Positions 50,386-61,772 are shown, counted from the stretch's first letter. The stretch is 64,000 nucleotides of DNA from Nectonema munidae (GCA_030549495.1 JAUIRK010001034.1:372001-436000); one strand, 5' to 3'. Numbers and translations are program-made. Notes: a model not told the origin generated them from the sequence alone.

Positions 50386-51320
50386 AAATCCATCCCTGCT
50401 TAGTACCTATGAGTATTTCTCAAAACTTTTAAATTAACTCTCCCTTTGATCTATTTATATGATCCAAAACTTTATTTTTTCTGTTAAAATCCATTTGTCA
50501 CGTTTTACCTCATTTTGATTTTTATATAACTATCAAATTAAAGGCTTACACAATTCCGAACAAAAATTGTGCAAAATTATAGGTCCGCTAAATCTAAAAA
50601 TCATTGAGTAGGGTTTGTCTGGGATGGGTTTATGACTTCTTTTTGAAGTTTCTGATACAATTAGTAAACTCTGATGTTTACTTTAAACTTCTATTAATAT
50701 TTGACCAAAATTTGTTTTATGTATGTATTTTTAACTATAACTCTTTGAATATCTAGCAAATTGCATCTATAAAATAACATTTCAAAAATTAAAGGATTTT
50801 TTATTATTATTCAAAGTTCTAATGTACTGTGATGTTTGTACCAAAAATTTTATTTTTTTGCAGTTTTCCCTATTTTACTATACCCTTAATTGCTAATTTC
50901 TCTTTTTCATATCTGTTTTAAATACTTCTTTCCTTGACATTTTGGTCTTCCTTTAGTTTCACCTGTAAATTGTACAGCATGAAACTTTTTACATGGCTAA
51001 TCCGTCTTATTCTTTGCTTTTTTAAAACGATATTTATTTCATTCAATTTACATAGACTTCTTATTTTCTCACTTATTAATTTGGATAATCAGATGTGCAC
51101 ATCGTGAAAATTTTGGGAATTTTTTATATAATTTTATTATAAAAGAATTTTTATTCAATGAACAAAATTAGAATCTTGTAAAAAAAAACTTAGGAAAAGC
51201 TTTTAGAATCAAAGTTACTAATTTTTATAAATACCCTGTTTAGAAGTATTCGAAAATAATCTCACACGCTTCAAAAATTACAAATGATCCTTGCGAACAA
51301 ATTTTTTCAGTGATGAATAT
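50386..51320. other. Intergenic, no feature recognised
   Basis: AT-rich stretch between hAT copies, without ORF or repeat ends that I can identify. Confidence 0.5.
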
Positions 51321-51495
51321 CAATTAGCGCACATCTTCAAAAGTTTAAAGGAGACGAACTTTTTTATTTAATTTTCAAAATTTTTTTATTCAATGAACAC
51401 CACCATTATTACCAGATATTATACTTGCACTGTAAGCTCCAAATCCAGCCATAACTGCAAGCACTTTATCAAGTCAAATTACATCACTACCTTCT
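51321..51495 (-). repeat. hAT-MITE family A copy, next to a family E hAT
   Basis: Inverted relative to the 61803-61987 copy. It starts CAATTAGCGCACATCTTC and includes AACACCACCATTATTACC and ACTTGCACTGTAA. It abuts the left end of the hAT at 51510, in the same relative arrangement as at 59800-61987. Confidence 0.6.
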
Positions 51496-51509
51496 AGCTC
51501 AGTGGTTTT

Positions 51510-52498
51510 CAAACTGGAGTTGTTTTACTGATTCGAAATTCAATTTGATAAAACGACGGATGCTCAAACTTAGCCGAGCGTTAAGTTTACGTACAATATG
51601 TATATGATAAACACTTTGTAGACAATTTTTGTCTTTTGATCTTTTCAGTAGAACCACTGTAAGAGAAATATTTGACATGGTAGACACTTTTTTACAGTAC
51701 ATGTTAATAAGACAGAACATCTATTTGGAGTGTTTACTGACTGTGCTCTAACTATTTCTTGTTCTAGTTTTTAGACCCTGTTTAAGCATACGTCTCCAGA
51801 TGTAATTGGTACCCTGTGCGCTATTCATGCGCAAGCCTTAATAATGAAAACCATAGATGATGTGTTGAAAAATGTTCTCAATGTAGTCATTAAAACAGCT
51901 AATTTAATTAAAGCAAATGCCTTCAAGATTTCATAGAGGCCATAAAACACCATGCAGCATATCTTAGGCAAGAAATTTCTCATTTTTCTAATCTATAAAG
52001 ATTTGAAAAATACAATCAATTTATCAAAAATCCGTTTATAATGTCAATTAGTAATCTGGCCTCAGAAGATTTCAACAGTTTATTGATTTGATTAACGATT
52101 GAGAAGTTACAATGTTTTTGTGAAATGTCCCACTGATTTTTCGATTGAAATGGGACAGCCTTATGCTGATATTTCCAAGATGGCTCTTAATGTTCTGATT
52201 CGATTTGCAACTACATATCAGCGTAAACAATCGTTTTCCATGCTACTTTCAGTTGAAACCAAATCCCAAAACAGATTGAAAGTGAGTAATGATATGAGTG
52301 TTGCATTTGCTAAAACTGGTTTAGACAAATCAGATACATCCAACCCATTGACATTGATTGGATTAATTATTCAGACAATTTTTGAATAAACAATTGTATC
52401 AAGTAAACTACTTTATATATTGATTGATTTTTTTAAATGAGACGCTGATTTATTAAAAATATAAAGAGACCGCCACGTCGAAAATTTTGAACCACTCC
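51510..52498 (+). mobile_element. ZBED-type hAT (family E), internally deleted
   Basis: The left end is CAGTGGTTTTCAAACTGGAG and the right end is the inverse of GAGTGGTTCAAAATTTTCG. The coding remains are FGVFTDCALTIS, SPDVIGTLCAIHAQALIMKT, LKNVLNVVIKTANLIKANAF and the C-terminal domain in frame 52099-52389 (MALNVLIRFATTYQ, FSMLLSVETKSQNRLKVSND). The middle of the transposase (VRWLSKGK to ALQ) is deleted. The 3' non-coding part matches 59750-59815 inverted. Confidence 0.7.
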
Positions 52499-52954
52499 TC
52501 AAGCTCAACAAGGGAAAAAATCATTCTTATATGATAGATCACTATTCATTAAATGTAATTAAGCCTTTATCCCTCCTTATATCCAATTACCAGTTATTGA
52601 AACCAATTGTAACAGTTGCCCTTTCTATCGCTAGATATGCTATAATCTAACTAAGTGAATGTTTTATGCAATGACTTTAAAATGATTTATTTTATAAATC
52701 TTTAGGGAACAGAATTTTTGGTTGAGCCGATTCTGTATTTGGTGTTTGAAAAATGTCTTTGTCCTCTAAAGACCACATGGAAAGGGTGGTATTTGAAGAC
52801 TCATTGGAAATATAGACAAATCTTATTTATTCGACAGTAGATTATTGGACAACCCCACTATCCGATGCAATATTGATTAGGTGCTAAAAGATATTTCTCA
52901 GTCTCTCATCTCACTAATTTTCAACAAGCCTGGTTCATATCAAATGAATTGATT

Positions 52955-53345
52955 AGGTGTCTATGAATTCACAGGTATGTAGCCGTGAATTTAAATTTGG
53001 CCATTTTAAATAGAAATTGAAGCCTTAAAATTTTTGATGAAATATTCTACAAACTTTAAATTTATATAAATTAGCTATTCGAATCCCTAAGTTCTACGCT
53101 AAAAATTATATGAAAATGTAATTATTTGTACTAAGTTTTATTAACAAAAATTTTAAGCAAAATGTAAAAACATTGGCAACAATTTTAAAAAATCTTGATA
53201 AAAAAAACTAAAACATTAAATAAAACAAATATTTAAAGACAAAGATGCTATGTATTGATTTCTAGAATAAAAGACTTGATTGTTTAAATTAGCCCCGTCG
53301 CCCACTTCAAGTACGAAGAGGGGGCAAAACTGATTTTAATGGGGC
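52955..53345 (-). repeat. hAT-MITE family B copy, inverted
   Basis: The reverse complement of 15720-16070 with moderate divergence. Shared words (read on the plus strand here) include GTCTATGAATTCACAGG, TATGTAGCCGTGAATTTAAA and TTGTACTAAGTTTTATTAAC. Confidence 0.65.
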
Positions 53346-53427
53346 TGTGAATATAAGAAAGTCTATACATTTATATATTTCAAATGATTAGCAACTAAAA
53401 TAAGAGATACTCTTAAAAAAAGATTAC

Positions 53428-53615
53428 CTGAAGTCACCATTTAAAAATTCAAATATGGCCAGCACAGACACCTTGAAAAATGATAGCATTTGGTTGGATT
53501 CAGTACGTAATAAATTTGCAAAAATACATAATTTTTCTGATCTCCAAGAAATCTCAACCAAAATTACGAACCTTACATTATGAACTTGACTCTTAGTTAA
53601 AGCTTCTATGTAATC
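53428..53615 (-). CDS. Single exon of an unrecognised, probably alpha-helical host protein
   Basis: A 188-bp open frame with a good acceptor (TTTACACATCTCAG) and donor (CAG|GTAATC) encodes 62 residues starting DYIEALTKSQVHNVRFVILV and ending SVLAIFEFLNGDF. The alternating hydrophobic pattern, balanced charges and low stop pressure in an AT-rich region suggest real coding sequence, perhaps a HEAT- or armadillo-like helical repeat. I do not recognise the protein. Neither neighbouring exon was found with certainty. Downstream (lower coordinates) lies a MITE, so the next exon must be beyond 52.9 kb or further left. It starts in phase 0 and ends in phase 2. Confidence 0.45.
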
Positions 53616-53936
53616 CTGAGATGTGTAAATGTAGCATACGGGTACATGAGATTGGTAACGCTGATTGAAAATATAAAATAATTAAAGATAGACATTATAT
53701 TTATTTTTACAGCCAATTTTCTTTTGAAATATTTTATACACATAAAAATTTTAAATGGAAGGTATAAATAATATAAATTTTGAGTATAGTACATTTAATA
53801 TGGAGCCGATTTGTTTTCTTCTAAACTCTGTATGAATCTAGAGAGTGGTGCTACTCTGAATATTGAAAAACATCAAAATGCAAATATTTGTATTAAAATA
53901 TTTTTCCTTTAATGAAGGTAGAGTTAATAGTCTGCA

Positions 53937-54290
53937 TTAAGGAATATATGTCAATAAAGTGGAAAAATGATTATGCACACATTTGCATGCTCGGTGGCCC
54001 AATTTCGTTCTTAGCCGACATTTTGTGAATTGGAGTGAAAAGAAGACACACGCACAGATATGAAATAAAATTGCAGCAATACAACATAAAAAATCTTGAA
54101 AAAAAGTTTTAATGTCTGGACATGTTCTAGGGATTGTAGGATTAGACAGCAGTGAAGTGGCGAGATAGGATGTGGGCGTGTTATTTTCAAGAGAATTATT
54201 CTCGTAGCTAGGAAACGCTACAATTAGGATAACAGCGAAAACACCAAGCAAAGCAACATGAATCTCTACGCTTGCGTTTTTTGTCAGCAT
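53937..54290 (-). CDS. Hypothetical 117-residue ORF with two hydrophobic segments
   Basis: The ORF runs from ATG (54290) to TAA and is preceded by a possible splice acceptor (CGTATAG). It has a hydrophobic segment near residues 12-28 (HVALLGVFAVILIVAF) and another near 69-87 (FLCCIAAILFHICACVFF), with a basic, Cys-rich tail. It could be a small membrane protein, an exon of the gene represented by 53428-53615, or chance. No family motif was recognised. GC content is a little above its surroundings. Confidence 0.3.
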   Translation of the reverse strand: MLTKNASVEIHVALLGVFAVILIVAFPSYENNSLENNTPTSYLATSLLSNPTIPRTCPDIKTFFQDFLCCIAAILFHICACVFFSLQFTKCRLRTKLGHRACKCVHNHFSTLLTYIP

Positions 54291-54694
54291 CTATACGAAA
54301 ATGAGAAAAGACAAAATTTTATTGAATTGTTTATTTATTTTAAATGTATGGAAGAAAAAGAATAAGAAGGTGGAGAAAAAATTCTTTCTCAGCCATCTGT
54401 TTGAAGAATAAAACTTAAACAAATCTAAAACAAATACTCTTATTTAGTCTAAATGTAAATTAATATTAAAGTTACAACTTTTAATATTAAAAATCAAATG
54501 TCAAGCCTTGGTTTTTGTGAAAATTAATGTCACCACATATTTCAATATCACTTACCAAATTATGTGTAGATTAGTTTATACTTTAATGTTTACTACATTA
54601 ATTTTTGAGGGTGTCAATCTTACTTATCGTCGAATCTTATTGAAATCACTTATAGTGCGATTGAACCATTGGCCTAAGATTAGAGTGGCGTAGG

Positions 54695-54795
54695 AAAAAT
54701 ATCCGACTCCGATTCCTAGTACTTATAAAAAGCCTATTCCGACTCTGACTCCACTTAAAAATCCGATTCTGACTACGGTTAAAAATTCGACAATT
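54695..54795. repeat. Degenerate CCGACTCCGATTCC-type repeat
   Basis: Recurring words of the form TCCGACTCCGATT, TTCCGACTCTGACTCC and ATCCGATTCTGACTAC. Similar short pieces occur at about 18875 (TTCGACTCCGATTTC) and 42900 (GACTCCGGCTCC). They may be the ends of one dispersed repeat. Confidence 0.45.
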
Positions 54796-54893
54796 AGTTT
54801 ATAAAAGAGAACATTTTTTTCTAATTATCAACCTCCTCAATCATTAATCAAATCAATAATTTTAAAACGAGGGGAATAAAGGTTAAATCCGAA

Positions 54894-55094
54894 ATGTTGG
54901 AACTGCCGATTCAAATTAAATTCCTTTTATCTTTTTATGGATTCCTAAAAGATAATACAGACGAAGAACCATCAAACTCAAAACGAAGTGTTTGTTCTAT
55001 TTGTTTGTCTAGAAGGAACAAGACAACAAGAAGTTGCCCAAAATGTTCAGCTTCCATATGCAAAATTGATTTTAGAACTGCATGTGCAAACTAA
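54894..55094 (+). mobile_element. Possible piggyBac C-terminal cysteine-cluster fragment
   Basis: A 66-residue frame ends with KRSVCSICLSRRNKTTRSC and PKCSASICKIDFRTAC. The C-x2-C ... C-x2-C-x4-C spacing is like the cysteine-rich tail of many piggyBac transposases. No catalytic part or TTAA ends were seen near it, so a host zinc-finger exon cannot be excluded. Confidence 0.4.
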
Positions 55095-55885
55095 CTGTAT
55101 CTAAAATTAATATATATTTTTTTAATTTATAATTAGGTTATAATCTGTTGAAAGTTCCAAATTTGACATATTTGTTTTTAAGGGGTCAATTTTTAGGTTC
55201 CTCTACGAAAAATTTAAATTCCATCTATATTTGATAGATTTATTACATTACAAACTAATGCACGAAAAAACCAAAGACCTCCTTTCTAATCTCATTTCCC
55301 TCTTTTTTCATTCTATCTAATATATGTAAAAATAGTTCTTGAAGCTAGTGTCAAAAAATTTAATTCAATACTTTATCATCAAAATAACATAGTAGCTTGT
55401 AATGATGTTCCTCGTCAGATAAACACTAAAAAATGTCTTGTGATCCTTACAAATAGACTCTTTATCGATGCGTCCCAAAGTCATAAAGAAATACATTAAA
55501 AGATATCATTTTGAAAATAAATTTTACTGAAAATAGTTAAAGCCTCACTATTCAGTGCAAACAACTTTTGAATGCTAAAATTTTTGTCAATATGTTAAAA
55601 GACGCAATTTTGAAAATAAATAATTATCATGCTATTGGAATTAGATAGACCTGCAAGAATTGCATCTCTACTTCTGAGCCTGGATGTAACAATTCAGCTA
55701 GACCCGAAACGCAATTCTTAAAAATTTCGAAATAAAGTCTAAAGTTTAATGTCTGACTAAGAAATGCAAGCTAAATTTACAAACCAGGAGAGAAAACAGG
55801 GTCGTTGTTCGCGAAAGACAGTGAGTTTAAATAACGCGTTTAACAGTGGAAATTGTCTCGGGAAGAAATTTAGTTCACTCTAGAG

Positions 55886-56305
55886 CAGCGTTTCTCGTCT
55901 TTTTACATTCGTGGAACCCTTGGAATATGTTAAATCTTTCAAGGAACCGTATAAAAAATATTTTCGTATATTTTAATCACAGTAAAAGAAAAGGAATTAG
56001 ATTTAAGACAAAAAAGGATTCTTAATTAAACGAAAAAAAGGCATTAAAATTAGCTTAAATTTTGTCATTCTAAAAATATATGATAATTAACACGTAAACT
56101 ACGATATTATTAGTACTAGTCAGAGAAAACTTCTGTATCATATTTATTAGTAGTTCTAGATAAGATTCTTATGATACCGGATTAAAAAGTTTTCATTAAA
56201 AACATCTAAACTTAAACGAAAAAATACCATTCTATTTCTCGCGAAACCCTTAGGGCGTTTTTGCGAACCCGTAGTGGTCTGCGGAACACCGCTTGATAAA
56301 CGCTG
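55886..56305. mobile_element. hAT-type MITE, 420 bp, with perfect 8-bp target duplication
   Basis: The ends are CAGCGTTTCTCGTC and, inverted, CAGCGTTTATCAAG. CTCTAGAG flanks both sides (55878-55885 and 56306-56313). Subterminal words CGTGGAACCCTTGG and, on the other side, GCGGAACACCGC are typical of CAGYGKTTCTCAA MITEs. It has no coding content. Confidence 0.85.
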
Positions 56306-56374
56306 CTCTAGAGTCTAGAGAGTAAGCCGCTAAATTGAGTGAGTCGCTAGCGCTGATTTGTCTGTAAATTATAT

Positions 56375-56455
56375 ATTTAGGACTTGAGCCTATGAATTGA
56401 CAGGTGAGAAGTCATAAATTTATATTTTGCATTATTGAATAGAGGCATTTATAGA
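56375..56455 (-). repeat. hAT-MITE family B fragment, inverted
   Basis: GGACTTGAGCCTATGAATTG and the following CAGGTGAGAAGTCATAAATT match the right part of 15473-16092 in reverse complement. Confidence 0.5.
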
Positions 56456-56465
56456 GAGGGTTCTA

Positions 56466-56830
56466 GGACAGAATGTCGAAAAGACAATGTATCGAAAAGA
56501 TAAATTGGATAAAAGATTACAATTATACATCAATATAACACGAAAAACAATAAGAATTTTATTTATCAGAAAATATAAAATATGAAAATACTTTATCAAT
56601 AATAATGTATTAAAACTTGTAGCAATATTTATTTAGATTTAAAAAAAATTTCTTTTTAAAATAAATGTATATTATGATAAATAAATAAATGGATACTTTA
56701 TTTTCTCTCTCATTACCATTTATCATCCCCCTGTCTTTATCATTTATCATTGTTTGTTCAACTGTTCGACACGTTGTCCTTTGTCTTTCGACACTCTGTA
56801 TTCGACATTTTGTCCGCACACGTTTATAGA
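56466..56830. repeat. Probable MITE with ATGTCGAA-rich inverted ends
   Basis: The left end reads GGACAGAATGTCGAAAAGAC and the inverted right end reads GGACAAAATGTCGAATACAG, each followed by further TGTCGAAA words. The interior is AT-rich. The superfamily is not clear. The minus-strand frame across it (76 codons) is an artefact of the repeat. Confidence 0.5.
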
Positions 56831-56869
56831 GTGATCGCACAACTTAGACCCCGACAATCGCATACTAAC

Positions 56870-57537
56870 GGTGCTCGAAAGTACCCTTCCTTTTAACATA
56901 TTTTAGTGGTTATGCGGTTGATAGAAAATAGACACTTTTCTCATATTGAGCATTTGATGTTCTAGCAAAGGTTAGACTCAAAGGAAAATCTAAATTGCCG
57001 ATGCATTGAATACATGCATCTGCCCCAAAAATGTGGGTGGCGGGCATTTTTAAAATAAAAATATGCATATCAAAACAATCCTCAAATAATATTAGAGGTA
57101 CGGAACACTTTGATTCCTACTACTTTATCTAGTGCGAACTTCGCTATAATACGCTTTTCAATCAGAGAAATATTTCCCACTTAGTGCGCATTCACTCACT
57201 ATTATGCCATTGGAATAGATTTAGTGTATTTTTATCCAATTGGTAATTGGTTTGTGTGTGTTAGGTGAAGAATAAATTCTTTTTCTCGCTAATTATTAAC
57301 AATTGAGTGAGTTAGTCGATTCGTTTATTTCATTACTAAGATAGAAATTTGATTTAATTAGACGTTAGAAACCAATTAAACGCACTAAATAAAATAGGTA
57401 TTCCATGAAGGTTATATTCTAATAGAAAGCGCGCGAAATTTTGAAGTGAAAAAAGAATAAAGAAATTAAATTTTAATGTTTTTAAAATAGGCAAAATATA
57501 TATATTCCTGAATAATTGAAAAATGTGAAAAAAAAAC
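56870..57537. other. Intergenic/intron sequence, no feature recognised
   Basis: The last UBL3 exon (expected to end Cys-Cys-x-x, a prenylation motif) was looked for here and not found. Confidence 0.4.
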
Positions 57538-59441
57538 CTTGAGAGTTTGGTTCTGGCAACTTTTCCCTTGTGACTAGATGCATGACAGTTGTCTTTCCAG
57601 GAGTAATTTTAAGGGCTGAAAAAATTAGATTAAAAAAATGCATTTCTAATATTAACTAGGTATACAAATGAAGAAAATATGGTTTTCACGCATAAAAAAA
57701 GAATTTTCGTGTTTAAATCAACATTTTCTACAACAAAGACACTTGTTTAATGATAAGATGAAATCCTTTCCTAAATAAGAAGTTTATACATTGTATAACC
57801 TATGTCGTTGTTCAGTAAAGAGGAATGTATCTATGCAAAATAGAGATGGGAAGTGCATTTTAGAATTTTAAGAGAAAAAGAAATAGATATTTGTATTGAG
57901 AAAAAAGATTCACAACACATTTCATATTAGAGTAGTATGATTTTGTTAATAGTATGAGTTAATTTTCGTTATTCTTAATCTTTTCAGGATTGGAATAAAT
58001 AGCAAATGGTTAAGTCATTTTATTCCAAATCGTGTCGTAGTAAGAAAATCTATGATAAATTTATACTTAATATCGATCCATGATGCAATCCCATCTATAT
58101 TTTAAATTAATTTTCACTCTCATATAAAGCCATAATTGCTTTTACTAAAATTTCTTTACGTCTATTTTTCTTAATCTTCATTTAATTAGAATTCTATAGA
58201 ATCAAAAACGTTCAAGTTTATGAAACCTAAACAAAAGCTACGCCCATTTTTCTAATTGTCTTATAAGAAAAATAGCACCACTTGTACTCTTAACTGACAT
58301 AAATCTAAACTAAATTTACTTATTTCAGCGCTTATTTTGGTTCTAGGAGATGGTCAAGAAAGCTAGAAAAGCAAGAAGAAACATAAATCATTTACACATG
58401 TCATAGAAAATTTGTTCTTATCAATTTTTAATCAAATAAGTATTTTGTGACTTCAAGCAAAAAAATACAAAATTAATTTTTTTTTATTTTTATTATGAAA
58501 AGAAAAAATGTTTTTTTACACTAAAAACTATATGCATGGGGGTGATGGAAAAATTCTACGCTAACCATTTTCTATGCATGATGATGATGAGAAAAATTAA
58601 GCGCATGATGATGAGAAAAATTAAGCTTAAAGAGAGATAAAGAAACTTGTAAAATGACATGTGTAAATGATATATGTGTTTTCTTGCTTTTGTAGCTTTC
58701 TTGGCAATCTCCGCTAATCCTTATTCTTAATAGGTTTATAACACTTTCTGCATGATTTTTATTTTATGTTTCAAAAGTTTTATAGTTGTGTAATTCGGAA
58801 GTAATGATCCTTTACCCTTATATAATAAAATATAGACTTTTATTCCAAGACTCAGGAATTGGAGCACCGTTGAGAATGTTTTGAACTAAAACGTTTAGAA
58901 TGCCAGCAACTTCATACTTGAATATCTTAGGTACTTCTAAAGAAAAACACTATATCCCGAAGATTTATTTGATTTGATTTCATCAATCACATGAATTACC
59001 TTTTCAAGTTAATATTGGCTATAAATTTTAAAAGGCGAAATATGTCCTGATCAGACTTGCATGTAGCAAATGAGAGACTGCTTATCATATTTTTATATTG
59101 AAAAATTCTAAAAGAAAGATAAAAAATAGAATTTGAAACTTCCAAAAGTTATATATATGCCTTTAAATTTTTTTGCGATGTAGTATACATACTTAAAAAG
59201 TAAGAAATAGTAAAAAAAAAGTTTTAAAAAGACAAAAAAAAACAATTTTTTTTGAAAACGAAATTTTGTAAAGAAAAATCAAGATTGGGTACGATACCAA
59301 TACCGATTCCTATGGTAGTTTTGAAAATCTTGTAAGTGAAAAGAAAGAGTATACAATTTAGAGTGACATTGCCGTGGAGAAATCTTCCTTGAAAAATTAA
59401 TCGCAGCACAGCAGGATTGTCTGTTCCTTCGTATTCTCGAG
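57538..59441 (-). CDS. UBL3: Ubiquitin-like protein 3 (UBL3), two internal exons
   Basis: Two minus-strand exons, 59355-59441 and 57538-57615, give the central and C-terminal part of UBL3 (MUB, membrane-anchored ubiquitin-fold protein). The first reads REYEGTDNPAVLRLIFQG then RFLHGNVTLN, and the second LKITPGKTTVMHLVTREK then LPEPNSQ. Vertebrate UBL3 has LRLIYQGRFLHGNVTLGALK and TTVMHLVARE..LPEPNSQG at the same places. Phases agree (phase 1 at each junction, giving a Ser codon between them). UBL3 is normally prenylated at a C-terminal Cys and helps sort proteins into small extracellular vesicles. The first exon (ubiquitin-fold start) and the last exon (CAAX end) were not located and may lie outside 53-64 kb or be too short to see. 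The 1.74-kb intron holds a LINE fragment and a small tandem repeat. Confidence 0.85.
58576..58626. repeat. Tandem duplication GCATGATGATGAGAAAAATT...
   Basis: Two adjacent copies (27 and 24 bp) of GCATGATGATG(ATG)AGAAAAATTAAGC, differing by one ATG triplet. Non-coding, in the UBL3 intron. Confidence 0.8.
58740..58935 (-). mobile_element. Fragment of a LINE (non-LTR) reverse transcriptase
   Basis: On the minus strand, VAGILNVLVQNILNGAPIPE and SWNKS are followed, after one frame change, by KGKGSLLPNYTTIKLLKHKI. This matches the first two reverse-transcriptase blocks of non-LTR elements (L..LF..I...G.IP..W, then KGKGD..NYRGIKLLEH). The catalytic FxDD part is absent. It lies in the UBL3 intron, in the same direction as the gene. 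The clade was not determined. Confidence 0.6.
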
Positions 59442-59534
59442 CTAAAGAAAAAATATATATCTTAAATGCATTCTTGTAACGTTAATATTTTCAAATAAAA
59501 CAGCAAAGATAAACTACAATACGATTAAACATAT

Positions 59535-59747
59535 CTAATATTTTGCTGCGTTTTTGGGTGTGTAATCAAAATTTAAAGGTTTAGACGAGGAGGCCGGAGG
59601 CAATGTAATTTCAAGGAGGAGAAAATCCTTTCGCCCAGCCTCCCAATAATTTTCAATTTTCTCATTTATATCTTTTTTTAAAGCATTTAAAAGACTTGCA
59701 AGTAGATTTTCTTTAAGACATTGTAATTGTTTACATCCTATGATCAA
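59535..59747 (-). other. Unassigned 70-codon ORF
   Basis: The frame includes CLKENLLASLLNALKKDINE, then IENYWEAGRKDFLLLEI. It could be a coding fragment, but no family was recognised and no splice sites single it out. It lies between the UBL3 exon and the inverted hAT copy. Confidence 0.2.
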
Positions 59748-59799
59748 ACTTTCTAAAATTTTCGGAGCGGCGGTTTCTCTATTATATTTTAATAGCTCG

Positions 59800-61772
59800 G
59801 GGTCTCATTTAAAAAAATAAAACACCACTGTACTAAAACAATTCACACTAAAGTTTATTCAAAAATTGTCTGAATAATTCAATCAGCAAGTCAATGGGGT
59901 GGATCCATCTACTTTGTCTAACCCAGTTTGTCTTAGGTTGGCTCTGTTTTGGGCAATGCAACTTCCGTTGTTTCAAGATTTGGTTTCAATGCCAAGTAGG
60001 TAACTATTTTGCAACACCAGCAAGGAGATGTTCGATTTCAAAAGAAAAATCACTATGAGCCATTTCACAAAAAAACATGTTTTCAACCTCCTCAATCATC
60101 AATCAAATCAATAAACCGTTCTTGAATTAAGAAGCCTTCTAAGGACAGATTACTAATCGACATTATAAACGGGTTGCCGATAAAATGATAGTATTTTTCA
60201 AATTTTTGTACGTTACGAAAATAAAGAGAAATATTTTGGTTAACATGTGCTACACGGTTTTTATGGATATTGATGAAAATCCTATTTCCATCAACAAATA
60301 TGTTCGAAAATGGGGCTAAATTTTTCTTATGAAAGAATGCAATAATTCCATTTTCACTTCAAAAGCTGTAAATTTTTTATGACAATGGAGTACGGCAATC
60401 TCTTTTCATTGCAGCGCAAGGTTAAGGGAATTCATATATTCAAATATGTTCACTAAAAATGATAGGAATATACGAAAATTGACATCATAAAATTCCACAT
60501 GCATGTCTAGTTTGCTTTCCAGAAATTGCTTTATTTTTTCCATATTATCGCTTCGAAACTTTTCCTTTGGAAAGCCACCTAACATTTGAGTGCAGCAAGA
60601 GTTTTTCAAAATGATTTTCTATGCATAAATATGAAAACAAATAAGGCTTTAAGGCATTTGATTCACCTGTTTTAATAACTTCATTGAGAACATTTTTCAA
60701 CCCATCAAGGGTATATTTTTGATTTTGAATGTTTGGTGATGAATAGCGAACATAGTACCAATTACATCTTGAGATTTTTGCTTAATTAGAGTCTAAAAAC
60801 TAGAACAAGGAAGAAATTGCTAGAGCACAATCAGTAAAGACTCCAAATATATGTTGTCTTAATAACATGTACTGTAAAAAATTGTCTACCTTGTCAAATG
60901 TTTCTCTTGCAGTGGTTCTACTGCTAAGAGTTTTGTAATACAAAATATTTTCTGCTGAGTGCTTGTCATATACATATTGTAAGTAAACGCAAGGCTGAGC
61001 TAAGTTTGCAGCATCCGTGGTTTCATCAAGCTGAATTGTAAAAAAAAGTTGAAAATTGAGTTCCAAATAATTAAAACCACCTCTGATATCATGTCATCAG
61101 ACATCTCTCCTATAAGCCTTCTAACGGTATCATTTGACAAGAATATATGCTTCAACTGTTCAGAACTTCTTTGCACATTCAACATGATATCTCTACAGCA
61201 AGGTAATATTAACTGTTCTCCTATGTTAGTGGACTCTTTGACGACAGATATTTTTAAAATGTTTATAGAAGCCCCTCAAACTACACTTAATATTTTGCAA
61301 AAACATTCGTGTTATCAAATCTGGATTTGTGCAATCGTTCAGTTAAAATAGTTAATATTGTTGTTTACTGAACTCAAATGCTTCACTTCCAGCGCAAACT
61401 TCACTTGACGGGCTTTAGAAAAGTGGATGCTAGCACTTGAACACAAAAGACACTATGTTCTTCTTCCCCCAGATGTTAATGCAGTAAAACGAAATTTCAA
61501 GTGTGAGTCGTCATATTTCTTTTTTTAATCCATTAAGAAAAATACATATTTACATCTATAAAATTAGGCCTGAAAAGTAATAAAAGAATAAAAATAGTAA
61601 TCAATTCAAGGACTAACTTATTTATTCTTTTTAAAAGTGACTTATCGACAAAAATGGCAAATAACCCACTATCTGTACAATATTTTGCGCAAAACAATTC
61701 AATTAGTGTCCCCTTCTCGATCCCCATGGAACTTCTTCACGGAACCGCAGACTCCAGTTTGAAAACCACTAA
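59800..61772 (-). mobile_element. ZBED-type hAT (family E), fullest copy, inverted
   Basis: On the minus strand the left end (high coordinate) is AGTGGTTTTCAAACTGGAG (61753-61772). Transposase remains in order: EQLKHIFLSNDTVRRLIG and EMSDDMISEV (near 61150), FTIQLDETTDAANLAQPCVY then LQYVYDKHSAEN (near 61000), ARETFDKVDNFLQYMLL and FGVFTDCALAIS (near 60850), KLDMHVEFYDVNFRIFLSFL (near 60500), and the C-terminal part around 59880-60080. Several stops and shifts break it. It matches the copies at 49310-50385 and 51510-52498. Confidence 0.75.

Noticed and set aside
54070-54110. FLCCIAAILF stretch as the missing UBL3 prenylation end
   Set aside because: The Cys-Cys is not followed by two residues and a stop, and no splice site in the right phase precedes it.
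56610-56840. 76-codon minus-strand ORF rich in Arg, Thr and Asn
   Set aside because: It is made of the repeated TGTCGAAA words of a probable MITE, with no conserved domain.
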